Shown here: positions 31,945 to 43,550 of the stretch, one piece after another
How the letters are laid out: the number at the start of each line of letters is the position of its first letter
How positions within the stretch are numbered: position 1 is the first letter of the stretch
NCBI GenBank assembly: GCA_027186245.1
Contig: CP114484.1
Coordinates: 13,588,001 to 13,652,000, forward strand
Origin: Coriaria nepalensis
Lineage: Eukaryota; Streptophyta; Magnoliopsida; Cucurbitales; Coriariaceae
Direction: 5' to 3'
Length of the DNA stretch: 64,000 nucleotides
The notes under the pieces: generated by a model
Database searches by the model: none
What the model was told of the DNA's origin: nothing
The model's input: only the letters and a program-made list of their open reading frames with translations
Position numbers and translations under genes: made by a program

Positions 31945-33900
31945 TGTTCTGTTGATCGATATTTCCGGCTGACTGTAGACCTCTACTCCAGATTCCCAGA
32001 TCTAATCGTAAGATGACGGACTCACAGTCTGACCAAGTAAACAGTTGGATTCTCCAAACCTGCATAAGATTTAGTTATCAGTCAAGATCAATGAAGCATG
32101 CTCTTAAAGGCCATGAAAATGCTACACAAAAATACTGGCGTACATCATCATCCTGCATGAATCTGACACAACTTACCCGAAATAATTCGGAAATTAATAG
32201 ATCCAGAATCAAAGGTAATGGAGTTTCTTACATTTCGATGTGCTCCCGAATCAAAGCATATCGTCGATCGCTTCAAGTAATTAGCTCGAAAAAGCAAACA
32301 GAGAGAGAGAGGGAGCAACTACGTCGTAAACTGCGGGAGAATTTCACCAGAGACTCTAGTGAAATTCGAGGATATTGTCGATCGAAATTCGCGTCACGTA
32401 CTGAATATGTTATTTTTATATATTTTTTCTCAGGAAAGTCCAAAAAAAGAGGATAAGCTTTGAAATGCTAATAGCACAATCTTTTAAAAATCATCTCTTA
32501 TTCGGAGTGAGAAGCTAATAGCTCGCCGCCACTTAAGGCAGAACTGCCTCTCCTCCGCGACTATATGCTCCGCCGTGTCGTTGACGCCTTTTTTATTTTC
32601 ACAGTTTTTTACTTGGCCTCCATCGGTTACGTACTTATATGGGCGGATGTTGTGTCGTGGTGGACCCCCCCCCCCTCTAAAAATTAATTGGCAATTTATC
32701 ATTATCTTATATACACTACTAATACAGACTCTACAGTACTTGGTAATGCATCTGAGTAAGTAATTACGATTGAAACAAAGAGAAGATCTCAGATTTTGAA
32801 TTGAAACGTCAAAGATAAGACATGGCGGCAGAAAAAGTGATGGAATATCATGTCTGCAACTATAATGGGATGGTCCCTCACGGCATCATATGAGTAATGA
32901 ATAAATGTAAAAAGAGACAGGCAGTGTCATGATGTCACGTATTCAGTACTCTTAATATTTAATGTCCGCCATGTGAGGAGGGGAACCTTATCGTCCTCAA
33001 TTGGTAGAAGTAGTGTTGATGTTTGCACGCAGCAACAGTCGCTTTGCACGTGCACGTGCCACTGCCATCGATCTTCGTCATTATTAGTTATATTTTCGCA
33101 ATCGGTATTACTCCCCCTGTTTGCATGGCAAAGTCGGTGTTTGGATATCTCCGTTTTCTCTTCTGTATGGCCTAAATATGATAAAAATATTCGCCATACG
33201 AATTTGATCCAACACAGCTTAGAAGTGGACTCTCGGGAGTGAGTAGTGACATCCACTTGTACAAAAATCGACATGTCACTTAAAAGTGATGTGTTCATGT
33301 GTCGTGTCTTAATCTAATTGAATCTGATTACTACCTAATCAAAAATAATAGCGCAAGCATAACACGAATTTTGTAAAGCGGCCGCTCTAGGTGTTCGAGT
33401 CAAATCGACGAGATGAGAAAAGTGTACTGGCCTGGTCTGGTATGCAGTACAAAAATTGATTCATTACATTAAGACAAACCATAAACACGGCCAAATCATA
33501 CAAAGGGATCAAGAAGATAGATGAAAGCAAGAGAGAAGGACATCAGAGCTGGTACAACCTGCTTATAATTGATCTCCATTGCAATACATTGATCTTGGAC
33601 GTGGATAAGATGCTAATCTATAGTTCAATTTCTGTCTTGATTTACTTAAACTCGGGAGTTTTGTCAGTTTCTCAAACGCTATTTTCACAGCGACTAAACG
33701 GAAACTTACACTATGGCTATGGCCCCGGCGAAGAAAAGTTTAGCCCAGCCTAAATGGATTATTAATATGAAAGGGTAATGCCAGCTATGTATGTATGCTG
33801 TATATGATAATGCCAAACCCGAGGAGTCCTGCACGCCAAACCATGCATTATTGATTATAGCTCACTTAATATTTAAAACGCCATTTAAATAGGAATTTTG
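31945..33900. other. TLP 5' region and intergenic spacer
   Basis: Probable TLP 5' UTR to about 32400. After that no gene was recognised. A C-run (32665-32675) and a CACGTG-rich spot (GCACGTGCACGTGCC, about 33045-33060) are present. Confidence 0.5.
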
Positions 33901-34249
33901 GGTATAACTTATTAAATATAGAGATTATTTTTAAAATTATGTTGATATTTTTTTGGTTAAATATTTTTCTTCTTCATTTTTTTAAAAATTATTTTTAAAT
34001 ATAAAAAATAAAAAATATGATACTATCGATTAATTAAATTACCGATGTCTTTTTTTTTCTATTAATATCTTGTACTTTAACTAAAATTTTCTTACTATTT
34101 TCTTCTCACTCAACAGTTTCATTATCTTCTTATTCTATCTCTCTTGACTATAGAGAATAATTGGTTAGGAGAATATGAAAATCAGGTGGAATAAATTATT
34201 ACATAATTTATAGTTTAAATTTAAGTTTGAGCTTATTATTGGTTAAGGA

Positions 34250-34445
34250 TCATAGATATCGGTTTGAGATGCACATACTGACATGTGAGATATTGGTCTG
34301 AGACCACAGACCGATATAACATGTGAGATCTTAGTCTGTGATCTCAGACCAATATGTGACACGGTCTGTACAGTTCAGATCAACATCTCACATGTTGATC
34401 TGAGACCACAGACCAACATATCAAAATCGATTTGTAGAATTTTGA
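34250..34445. repeat. Cluster of direct and inverted GGTCTGAGACCACAGACC-type repeats
   Basis: TGGTCTGAGACCACAGACC (about 34290) is followed by its inverted relative AGTCTGTGATCTCAGACCA (about 34332) and a third copy TGATCTGAGACCACAGACC (about 34398). ACATGTGAGAT and its complement ATCTCACATGT flank them. The array can fold into nested hairpins. It lies next to the MULE relic and may be part of its terminal region. Confidence 0.65.
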
Positions 34446-34699
34446 TTTTTATGAAATTCTATTGTGAATGTATAAATAAATTGAAATTATTTTTATTTAT
34501 TTATTATTTTTAGGGTGAGCTGTCGATTAAACTTTATCGCGTGCCTAAATCTGATAATCATTTTTCATAGTCCATTACTATTTGATTGAAATTACACGAT
34601 ATTTTTAGTATAATTAAGATAAAGTTTAATTACAAAGAGTTATAAATATTTAGGAAATCATGCATCTACAAACACATATTCATATCATTTTTCGAATCA

Positions 34700-35475
34700 A
34701 AGAATTGAGTACAATAAAACTCATCTCCGCTCCTTTGTGAATAAGTAATAATGAGTATATTACCGCCCTCGTCTTCATTTTCTGGTGGTTGAATATCATG
34801 TAATGAAAATTCAGGTACATCCGTATTATTTAGAAGAGATAAAGTATTGGGTATAAGTACTACTCTATCAAAGAAATCATCATTGTAAAAATGAAAATTA
34901 TAGTTAATTTCATTATTATGACAATTATCATATTCTTTCTCCGTTCTTCTAAACTCGTCGTCTTCATCCTTTATCTCATTCTCATCCTCAATCTCGAAAT
35001 CAACATGTCAGTCTATATCCAGATTCAAACCTTCATTTTGATATTCATCATTACTATCAAACAAACTCATAAAATTCTCATTTTTATTATTACCAAGATC
35101 ATGTATATGATGTCGCTTTTGAAGATATACACCACTTCTCCTTTTCAGAATTAACATAATATAAAATGGAGATGGATTACTTGAATATGTATTAAATATA
35201 AATAACTTCATATTTGTCTTATCTTCTATAAATATTAGATGAGTAATCAATACTAATAATGATTTATATGCTATTTTCATACCAAATTCACTAAAATCAA
35301 CATAAATGGTATTGTAGATGATTGATAATAAATCAATACGAGATACACATCTCTCAACTAAAATAACATTCCATTCTTCATACATTTTTGGTATCCAATA
35401 TTTCGATGATTTTGAAGTGCCACTATCATCTCTTCATGCACCATCAAAATATACAAATATGAGTATAGATGAATC
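34700..35475 (-). mobile_element. Decayed MULE transposase N-terminal region
   Basis: Minus-strand frame from an ATG at about 35475 reads MDSSILIFVYFDGA, stop, then KYWIPKMYEEWNVILVERC, IDLLSIIYNTIYVDFSEFGM and, after an acidic stretch (EIEDENEIKDEDDEF), a segment ending near PPENEDGG. The layout (short N-terminal domain, acidic linker) resembles the N-terminus of plant Mutator-like transposases. The premature stop and lack of a DDE catalytic core mark it as a relic. Assignment rests on general pattern only. Confidence 0.45.
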
Positions 35476-35479
35476 CATT

Positions 35480-36000
35480 CATTCCTAAAAAAGAAACAAA
35501 TTTTTTTTTTATCGATATTTGAAAAAAAAAGATTTCATTGGATCAAAATGCTGATATTGGTTTAATGAAAATTTGACCGATAACGATTTTAAAAATAAAA
35601 TAAAATAAAAATTGATACCAAATTTTCATCTCGGAGCAACCTGGAGCACAAGAACAAATGCCTATGAGGTTTAAAGTAACTTAGTAGGTTTCAAGTGTCT
35701 GTGAGGTTTTAAGTAACTTTAGTAGCAAATGTGAGCTTATTAGATGTCCGTCGGTCCGTTGTCGACTATAGAGGAAGAAGAAAGAAAGAAAAATGATGAA
35801 AAAAAAAAGAAAAAAAGAGAGGGTTAAATCATAATTTTATTATTTTTTTAATGAATAATAATAAATATATTTATAAAAAAAAAAGTAAAAAACATATATT
35901 TTCTTAGAAGGAGGGTATTTACCTAAACCTCTCTTAAATATATCTTGGATGGGAGATAGCGCATCAGGGTTCCGGGGTTAAAACGGCCATCAAGTCAAAT
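35480..36000. other. AT-rich spacer upstream of gamma carbonic anhydrase
   Basis: No gene seen; homopolymer-rich. Confidence 0.5.
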
Positions 36001-36234
36001 TTAGTTTGGGCTTCTAATTGAGTTACGTCTTAATGATGGACCTGTGTGGTCCAATTAAGTTTAAGGCGTTTGAAAATGGGCCGGGCTGCCGAGTCCATCT
36101 AAGCAGTGTGGGATTTTCTACAACCGTATCACGATCCACGCCCAGTTGATACTTACAGAGGACTGGAAGCCTTGAGTGAGGTGAGCTCCACTGCTATAGC
36201 CAAAAGTCGAAGCAATTCAGGGAGGAAGAAGAAC
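36001..36234 (+). promoter_or_regulatory. Site II motifs in gamma-CA promoter
   Basis: TGGGCT at 36007-36012 and TGGGCC at 36077-36082, about 150-230 bp upstream of the ATG. Site II elements are known in promoters of nuclear genes for mitochondrial oxidative phosphorylation, which fits a complex I subunit. Confidence 0.5.
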
Positions 36235-38498
36235 ATGGGAACTTTAGGGAGAGCGATATACACCGTCGGATTCTGGATCCGTGAGACCGGTCAGGCCATT
36301 GATCGACTTGGCTCCCGCCTACAAGGCAACTACCTCTTTCAGGAGCAGCGTAAGCCTATATGCCTTCGTCCTAAGTCCTAACCCTAGATCGTCTTCCTCT
36401 CATTCATTTCCATCAGATTATGCTCATAGTATTTCGGTCGAGCTGTAACTTTATCCAATTTGGCCAGCTTGTGAAAATTCTGTTATCTGATTGGTGAGGT
36501 TTTCATTTCTACGCGTTGAATATGCCTGGCGATGATTGCTAGGGGCAGTAGCTATTAAGTTTAGCTGTTTCGTTTCCCCATGCGCATCTCTCTCTCTCTA
36601 TTTTTTTCTCTCTCTCAATCGAATGCGTAAATGTGCTGTATGGATTGCTGTGACACCCTTAGTTTCGTCCGTGTTATTAGCTTTTGGTTGCTTTCTGTAC
36701 TAGTAATGAATTTTTGAAAGAAAAACTTCTTCAGTGTCCAGGCATCGAACTTTGATGAACATATTTGATAAAGCTCCCGTGGTTGATAAGGATGCATTTG
36801 TGGCGCCGAGTGCCTCTGTAATCGGAGATGTTCAAGTTGGAACAGGATCATCTATTTGGTATGGCTGTGTTTTGAGAGGTAAGAACCTCTGCAAGAGGTT
36901 CAGTCTCCATCTATGATGCTTTTTAACCTGTGAAGTTGGGCCTTCTTATATGCATGTGGCCTAGGAAGTTAAAAACGCCACTTGTAACATTTTTCAGGAT
37001 TGTTCATGTCCTAACCCTCTTGCTATGAAAATATTGAATTCTCGTCCATTTTAGTTTCTGTACAAGGATATACCTATTTTCTTTTTAATTTTTTTTTTAA
37101 AGAAATGCGTATAAAAGACATCTCTTTGTGAGCATATGTATACATATATATATGCTCAAAAAAATGTATTTTAAGCATTGACTTGAAAATTTTAGTCTAA
37201 ACATCGCCTTGAAAAATGATGAGTGTTCTCTTTAGGCCAAGTCATCTATCTATGATGCAAGTTTCATCATTTGATTTGGATTTTTTTTTGCATTAACCAT
37301 TGATGACTTCTTATGCCTCCTACTTCTTGTATTGTTCTGACTGGGCAGTGCTTTTTTTTTAAGGATGTCCTTATTGGAAATTAGTGTCCGGATCATCGAT
37401 TTTCTTCCATTTCTCAAAAGAAATTTCTGGTCATGTGATTAATTATTGCTTTTTTTTTTCTCTTGGATCTGAAACTTGGCTGTGTGTGGGAGATCTCAGA
37501 CCTCAGGGTATTTTCTCATAAATTTGTTAAACTTCTTTCTGAATAGGCGATGTTAACAGCATCAGTATTGGATCTCGAACCAACATACAGGACAACTCCC
37601 TTGTGCATGTGGCAAAATCTAATCTGAGTGGGAAGGTCTTACCAACAATTGTTGGCAACGATGTCACTGTAGGTGTGTCATATAGTTATGTCTGTTTTTC
37701 TTCTTTTTTGTATCCTCTTGTATGGCCTACATGGATTAGGGGTGGGTTGTATTTGTGCTTTAAAATGAACTTCTGCATCCTAAGAGAATACTAATTGAGC
37801 AGGTCATAGTGCTGTGCTTCATGGCTGTACTGTTGAGGACGAAGCCTTTGTTGGCATGGGAGCAACACTGCTTGATGGAGTTGTTGTTGAGAAGCATGCT
37901 ATGGTTGCTGCTGGAGCTCTTGTAAGACAGAATACAAAGATTCCCACTGGGGAGGTATTAATTAAGCACCTCTCTTTCTCCCTCTGTAGGGTGGTTTTTC
38001 TGTACTTTTCCTATTAATTGGGCTAGTTGATTAAGGGGGTTTTTCTGAAGACGAAACTTCAAGTTATTCTATCTAAGTTTATAAATTATCAGTATCTTCT
38101 AGGATTTGACCTTGAACATCCAATAATGTTTTAGTCGGTGCTTTTGGTTGTTCTTGTGTAAGTTTAAGCATCCCCGCTTAGTTGTTAGCTTGGTATACTT
38201 ATTTAAATGAAACTCACAGGTATGGGGAGGTAATCCAGCAAAATTCCTGAGGAAGCTCACGGATGAAGAGATAGCATTCATATCCCAATCAGCAACCAAT
38301 TATACCAACCTTGCCCAAGTGCATGCAGCCGAGAATGCAAAGCCCTTTGATGAAATCGAGTTTGAGAAGGTGCTCCGCAAGAAGTTTGCTCGAAAGGATG
38401 AGGAATATGACTCAATGCTGGGTGTTGTCCGTGAAACACCCCCTGAACTAATTCTCCCAGATAATGTCCTACCAGAGAAGGCTCAAAAGACTTCCTAA
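36235..38498 (+). CDS. Mitochondrial gamma carbonic anhydrase (complex I), 5 exons
   Basis: Exons 36235-36349, 36735-36878, 37547-37672, 37803-37954 and 38220-38498, giving 271 residues. It is the gamma-type carbonic anhydrase (left-handed beta-helix trimer) of the plant mitochondrial complex I matrix arm. The start MGTLGRAIYTVGFWIRETGQ is characteristic of the CA1/CA2/CA3 group. Beta-helix hexapeptides are clear (APSASVIGDVQVGTGSSIWY). Zinc-ligand histidines are kept: NSLVHV in exon 3 and GHSAVLHG across exons 3-4, so it belongs to the active-site-conserved type and not the CA-like type. The C-terminal helix FARKDEEYDSMLGVVRETPP is intact. All splice sites are canonical. Confidence 0.95.
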
Positions 38499-39782
38499 GA
38501 GTGAGTTTTGTAAGTATAATTTCCTCATCGTTCTATTCAACCTTGAGATTTTTTCACTTTCTGGACTGCTTTTCATGTGGAAATCCATGGAAAATGGATC
38601 GGTTTATGTCCCAATAATACCAGACATCTTTAGGTCAGAATATGGCTCGATCATGGATATTGTTAACTCTCTCACCATATTTATGAAAAACTTTATTTGC
38701 TGCTTTTATGGAACTATGCTATAAGGGCATCATACATGTTGATGTTCCCTTCTCTATCTATTGTGTTTAAGACAATGTTTTTTTCAACGATCTTGTCAAT
38801 ATGTATCCATCATTGGGCCATGAAAAATTCATCACTCAACAAAGTGGCCCGAAGAAAAAGAGAAATGTAATTTAGTGCAGGTCGTCGTTGGCATTTGGTT
38901 CTTCTGCCTTGGGGCTTATCAGAAGCTTTGAAAATAGTGATTTTGTTGTGGTATGCATAGTTAACAAACACTCAATTGGCCCGATGGCATTTGTTTTTTT
39001 CCCTCTGTTTTCATTATGAATTCTTTCTGGGATCATGGTCTGCATAGTTAATCGATTTCATGAAATTATGCCGACAAAGGATCAAATCGTTCGAGCAATT
39101 ATTTACTGGCTTATTGGGTTGAGGTAATGTATACTCCGTGATTTCGGGTCCTGGATTGAAGAAAAGGATCCTCGTCACACCCCAGTAATATGGCTACTAG
39201 TTGCCTTTCTTTTTGGGGGGGGGGGGGGGGAGGGAGGTTTGGTCCGGTGGATTCCTTATTAGAATTCTTGAATGCTGAAATAATGCAGTCTATATTTTAG
39301 TGGTCGAATCTTTTACCAGATGCGGTCGGTGGGAGATAGATTACAAGCCCCTGTTGAGTGGATTGCAATGATTGACCACCAGCGTTTGCTAAAATCATAG
39401 GATAAAATAATCAAGTGATTGGCCTTAGGGATAAGTGTAAAGATTCCTTTACGAGTTTTCCCAGAAGTAAAGGACGACGACGCAGAAAGTGAACTTGACA
39501 TTCACGCGCCGAAATACTTCTTTGTATTTCCAACATATTTTATCTCTCACCAAAAATAAGTAATCAGATTCTTATAGATTGATTTGTCTATAAATATATA
39601 TTAAAAAAAAAAAAATTATTGGAAAAGGGTTCTACCAAAGTCGGAGGGGCAAATTGGGAAGAAGAGTCTAAATCGCAAGAGGCAGTGTTGCAGTGTTGCT
39701 TTGTTTTTCAGTCTATAAAAGCAAACGGGGAAGGGTTTTAGACGAGGGCCAAAGAAAAGAGCGGGATAACAAAAGGGGACAG
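38499..39782. other. 3' region of gamma-CA and promoter of PfkB kinase gene
   Basis: Non-coding. A G-run at about 39215-39230 and an A-run near 39602-39615. No separate gene recognised. Confidence 0.5.
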
Positions 39783-42434
39783 ATGGGAGCAGAAGTCCTA
39801 CCGATTGTAGGGGAAGAAGCTCCTCTCATTCTCGGACTCCAACCCTCCGCCCTCATCGACCATGCCGCTCGCGTTGATGAGTCTCTCCTTGATCGCATTC
39901 CCGGCGAGCGCGGTGGCTCTATTCCGGTACACACTTACGACCTACTTTTGTTTGAACTTTCTCGCAATTATGATTCTCCCCGTTCCGTATGATTTATTTT
40001 CTTCAAAATCTGTACATGTTTTAAATGTTCTTCAGTTTATGCATGGTTCGTGTGATCGATTTTATCATTTGGTCTCCACTTGAGCTGCACTAGCATTTCT
40101 CAGTAATTTTTTAGGGTTTCGATGTACACTATGCGGTGGCTAATGCGGAATTCATCATGTTTGCTTTATTCTATTTCTTGCGTTGAAAAATTAACTGGAA
40201 CAAATTTCACTTGGCTACTATCCATGATCCTTAGCAGCTGCTGTTGATTAAAATTCCTTAATTATGACTCATACTATACCTTCAATTTGACCTTTAAGTT
40301 TTTTGTTTTAATATTATGATTTCTTCTAAGAACCTCGAAATTGATTCTGATTTTGCCTTTCGCTGCAAGAGTATTTCTTCTCATTTCTCACTCCTTATTC
40401 ATTGTCAAGTGTATCTAACTACCTTTGAAATAATTGCTAGACTGTATATTTTGCTATGCACGTAGGTTGCCGTAGAAGAGCTCGAGTATATATTGACAGA
40501 AGTGAAGACTCATATGCTTTCCTCCCCTGATGGTATATCTCCCATCAAAACAGTGGCTGGGGGAAGCGTTGCAAATACAATTCGTGGACTGAGTGCAGGG
40601 TTTAATATTCGCTCAGGAATAATTGGGGCATGTGGGGAGGATGAGCAAGGCCAATTATTTGTCAGTAACATGAGCTCTCATGGAGTGAACCTATCAAGAC
40701 TCAGGATGAAAAAGGGGCCCACAGGTCAGGTGAGCTTTATTTTCCTTTTCATAAGGTCAATATCTTTTCCAATTTTCATGGTGGGCTTAGAATTGTGAAG
40801 TTCTGACAGTCCATTATCGATTGGTGTGGTGCAGTGTGTTTGCTTGGTTGATGCAGATGGAAATCGCACAATGCGGCCGTGCCTCTCCAGTGCTGTTAAA
40901 CTTAAGGTGCATGGTTATTCATGTTTAGATATATCTATATGTTTATGATGCATTGACGTGTTTCACTGTTGAAGTCCTCTTTATAATTGCATGTATTTGA
41001 CAGATTTCTGATAGGCTCTATTTTCACCTCATATCTCATTCTTTTTCAGGCTGATGAACTGACCAAAGAAGACTTTAAGGGGTCTAAGGTAAGGCAATGG
41101 GGTTATGTTTTTTAATCCATCTGTTTCTTCATGGCTTTCATCTGCCTCTCTTTTCTTGTTTTACTCTTCCCTTTTTTCCGTTACTCATAAAGTAGTTCCT
41201 GATTTTTATACAAATTTTGATATCAAATTTGTTTTCCCGTCTATTAATACTTATGTGATTATTGTTGGTATTATTAGGCTTTGTATAGTTACTTGCTGCT
41301 GTTTCCTTTGTTACAGTGGCTGGTACTGAGATATGGTATCTTTAATTTGGAAGTTATTAAAGCTGCTATAAGAATCGCCAAACAAGAGAGTGTTTTTGTA
41401 TCCTTGGATTTGGCGAGTTTTGAGGTATGTTACCTGGTGGCTTCACTTCTTCAAATGAAGTGAAACTTATTTATGTGACTGCAAGTGCTACATGGAGCTA
41501 TCACCCACAATTAAAAGGAAGAAAGGAAACAGTCCCATATAAATGAAGTCCCGTGGTTGTTTTCCTGATGTAGGACTGTATTTGTTCCTAAGAAACAAGT
41601 TATCGCTTGCATTTACCATCTGACCATCTCTTACCCAGCCAATATCTTAAGTTGTATGTCAAATGCCAACATATTTCGCTCATACGGTCTTTTAATTTCT
41701 GGCCAGATGGTTCGGAATTTTAAGGAACCTCTTCTTCAGCTGCTAGAAACAGGGGATATAGACCTCTGTTTTGCCAACGAGGATGAAGCGAAAGAGCTGT
41801 TAAGGTGAATGTTGAGTCCGCATCTCTTCATGTCAAGATATTTTGATGAAAGTCAATTTAATTACCCCTTTTTTGGAATGGTGAAAGATATTACAATTCC
41901 TCTGGCAATGTTGTAGGGATGAAGAAAATTCCGAGCCCGAGGCTTCACTTGACTTTCTGGCAAGTTATTGCCAATGGGCTGTAGTAACACTGGGCCCTAA
42001 TGGATGTATTGCAAAGCATGGAAAAGAGGTTAGTGTAAATTGTAGAATCATTCCACATCAGTTTGAGGAACAATATACCCTCTTACAAAATCACTTCAGA
42101 CTGTGTCATTGCGTTATCAGAGCATGTATAAGGAATAAAGTAAATACGTTGTTTCAAAGGAATTGTTACAAAAGTTTTTCCTTCATTTCAGATTGTTAGA
42201 GTTCCGGCATTAGGAGGAGCAAAGGCAAGTGATGCTACAGGAGCAGGTGATTTATTTGCAAGTGGATTTTTGTATGGAATAGTAAAAGGATTGTCTCTGG
42301 AGGAATGCTGCAAAGTTGGCTCATGCAGCGGCGGATCTGTTATTCGGTCGCTCGGGGGTGAGGTGACTCCAGAGAATTGGCAGTGGATGCATAAGCGTAT
42401 TCAAATCCAAGGCCTTCCCATCCCTGATATATAA
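39783..42434 (+). CDS. PfkB-family carbohydrate/nucleoside kinase, 8 exons
   Basis: Exons 39783-39926, 40466-40729, 40835-40906, 41050-41088, 41317-41424, 41707-41804, 41917-42028 and 42192-42434, giving 359 residues with frame kept at every junction. It is a ribokinase/adenosine-kinase fold enzyme that phosphorylates a sugar or nucleoside with ATP. Substrate-side motif TVAGGSVANTIRGLS (about 77-91) and the second PfkB signature DATGAGDLFASGFLYG (about 293-308), with catalytic Asp298 in GAGD, are both intact. TLGPNGCIAKHGKE precedes the last exon. No targeting peptide is evident, suggesting the cytosol. The substrate cannot be told from sequence; plant relatives are annotated only as PfkB-like. 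Confidence 0.92.
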
Positions 42435-42554
42435 TACTTCCTACCAATTCCTATCTTTTTCTATTTAAGTTTTTTATTTCGGTCTTTTGTTTTTCTAGTG
42501 GATCTAGAAGGTAACTCTGTTTTGACAAAAAGAAGGGGACGGTGATTAGTTTTC

Positions 42555-43175
42555 GATTTTCGACCTTGTATTTTCTGAATATAGGTCCGTAGGCCCATAA
42601 TTTTCTAAATGTCGTCCTAATGAGGCCCTATATCTTTTCCAGTTCGGCCGGAGTGCGCCCACTATTTCTAGAAATGGGTTCTGGTACTAGTATTTTAGCT
42701 AATTGGACCGTACTACAGTAAATATCCAAATGGGCCATACCAGGCCCAAATAGTTCTCGAATTGGGCAGTCCAAGGTTCAATTTTCACCCAGGCTCAACA
42801 TATCTCGAATTGGCCCGTGCCGGGCCCATAAGTTCCCAAATTGGCCGTACGTGGCCTAATCTTTCTCGGAAATGGGCCCCATTAGGCCCAGTGTTTCTCA
42901 CAAAGGAGACTTACTGGGCCCAATATTATCTAATTGGGCTGAGCACGGACCATAATTTTTCTCGAATTGGGCCGAACTAGGCACGAGGTTTTCCATACAC
43001 GGGCCGATGTAGCCCAAACTTTCGCAAATTTAGGCCGATGTGTACCTTGCATTGTTGATGTGGGCCGATCTGGACTAGTAATTAGGCCGTGCTTAACCAA
43101 TAATTTTTTTAATATGAACCTGAGTAGCCCATAATTTTATAATTTTGGGCCAGATATGGCCTAGTGCCCAAGCCC
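42555..43175. repeat. Diverged ~31-bp minisatellite rich in GGCC half-sites
   Basis: About 19-20 degenerate units. The TGGGCC/TNGGCC core recurs at about 42583, 42612, 42645, 42675, 42704, 42731, 42763, 42811, 42842, 42873, 42915, 42935, 42968, 43000, 43032, 43061, 43084, 43115 and 43146, mostly 29-33 bp apart. A typical unit is (T)GGGCCGTACTAGGCCCATA followed by ATTTTCTCGAAT, so each unit contains an inverted GGGCC/GGCCC pair. It lies between the 3' ends of two convergent genes. Confidence 0.8.
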
Positions 43176-43550
43176 AGGATCTAATAATTACTTACGGACA
43201 CGGATATATCAGTTCTATAAGGCCGCCGACATCGTTTCGTACTCTGGGCTGGATAAACAGTTAATTACTAAGCCCATTTTAAAGACCCACATGATATCAC
43301 AACGTTCATTAGATTCGAAAGCACTAAAGCATTGAGCGACCTTGACACAAACAGAAAGCAAATATAACAAGGGTCCCATACACAAGTTCAACAGTCCTTT
43401 CCTGAAATATAAGTTAAGGCCACAACACAAAAGGCTAACAATAAAAATGTTTCCAAAGATGAGGGAAAAGTAAATTGGGATCGAGATTATCTTGCAAAGA
43501 GATGCTTGAAAAACTTATCTGTGGATCAGGATAAAGATGTGGCAAAATCC

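Noticed and set aside
33381..33393. GCGGCCGCTCTAG, identical over 13 bases to a common cloning-vector polylinker
   Set aside because: The match ends at once on both sides and the flanks look like ordinary plant DNA, so chance is more likely than vector contamination.
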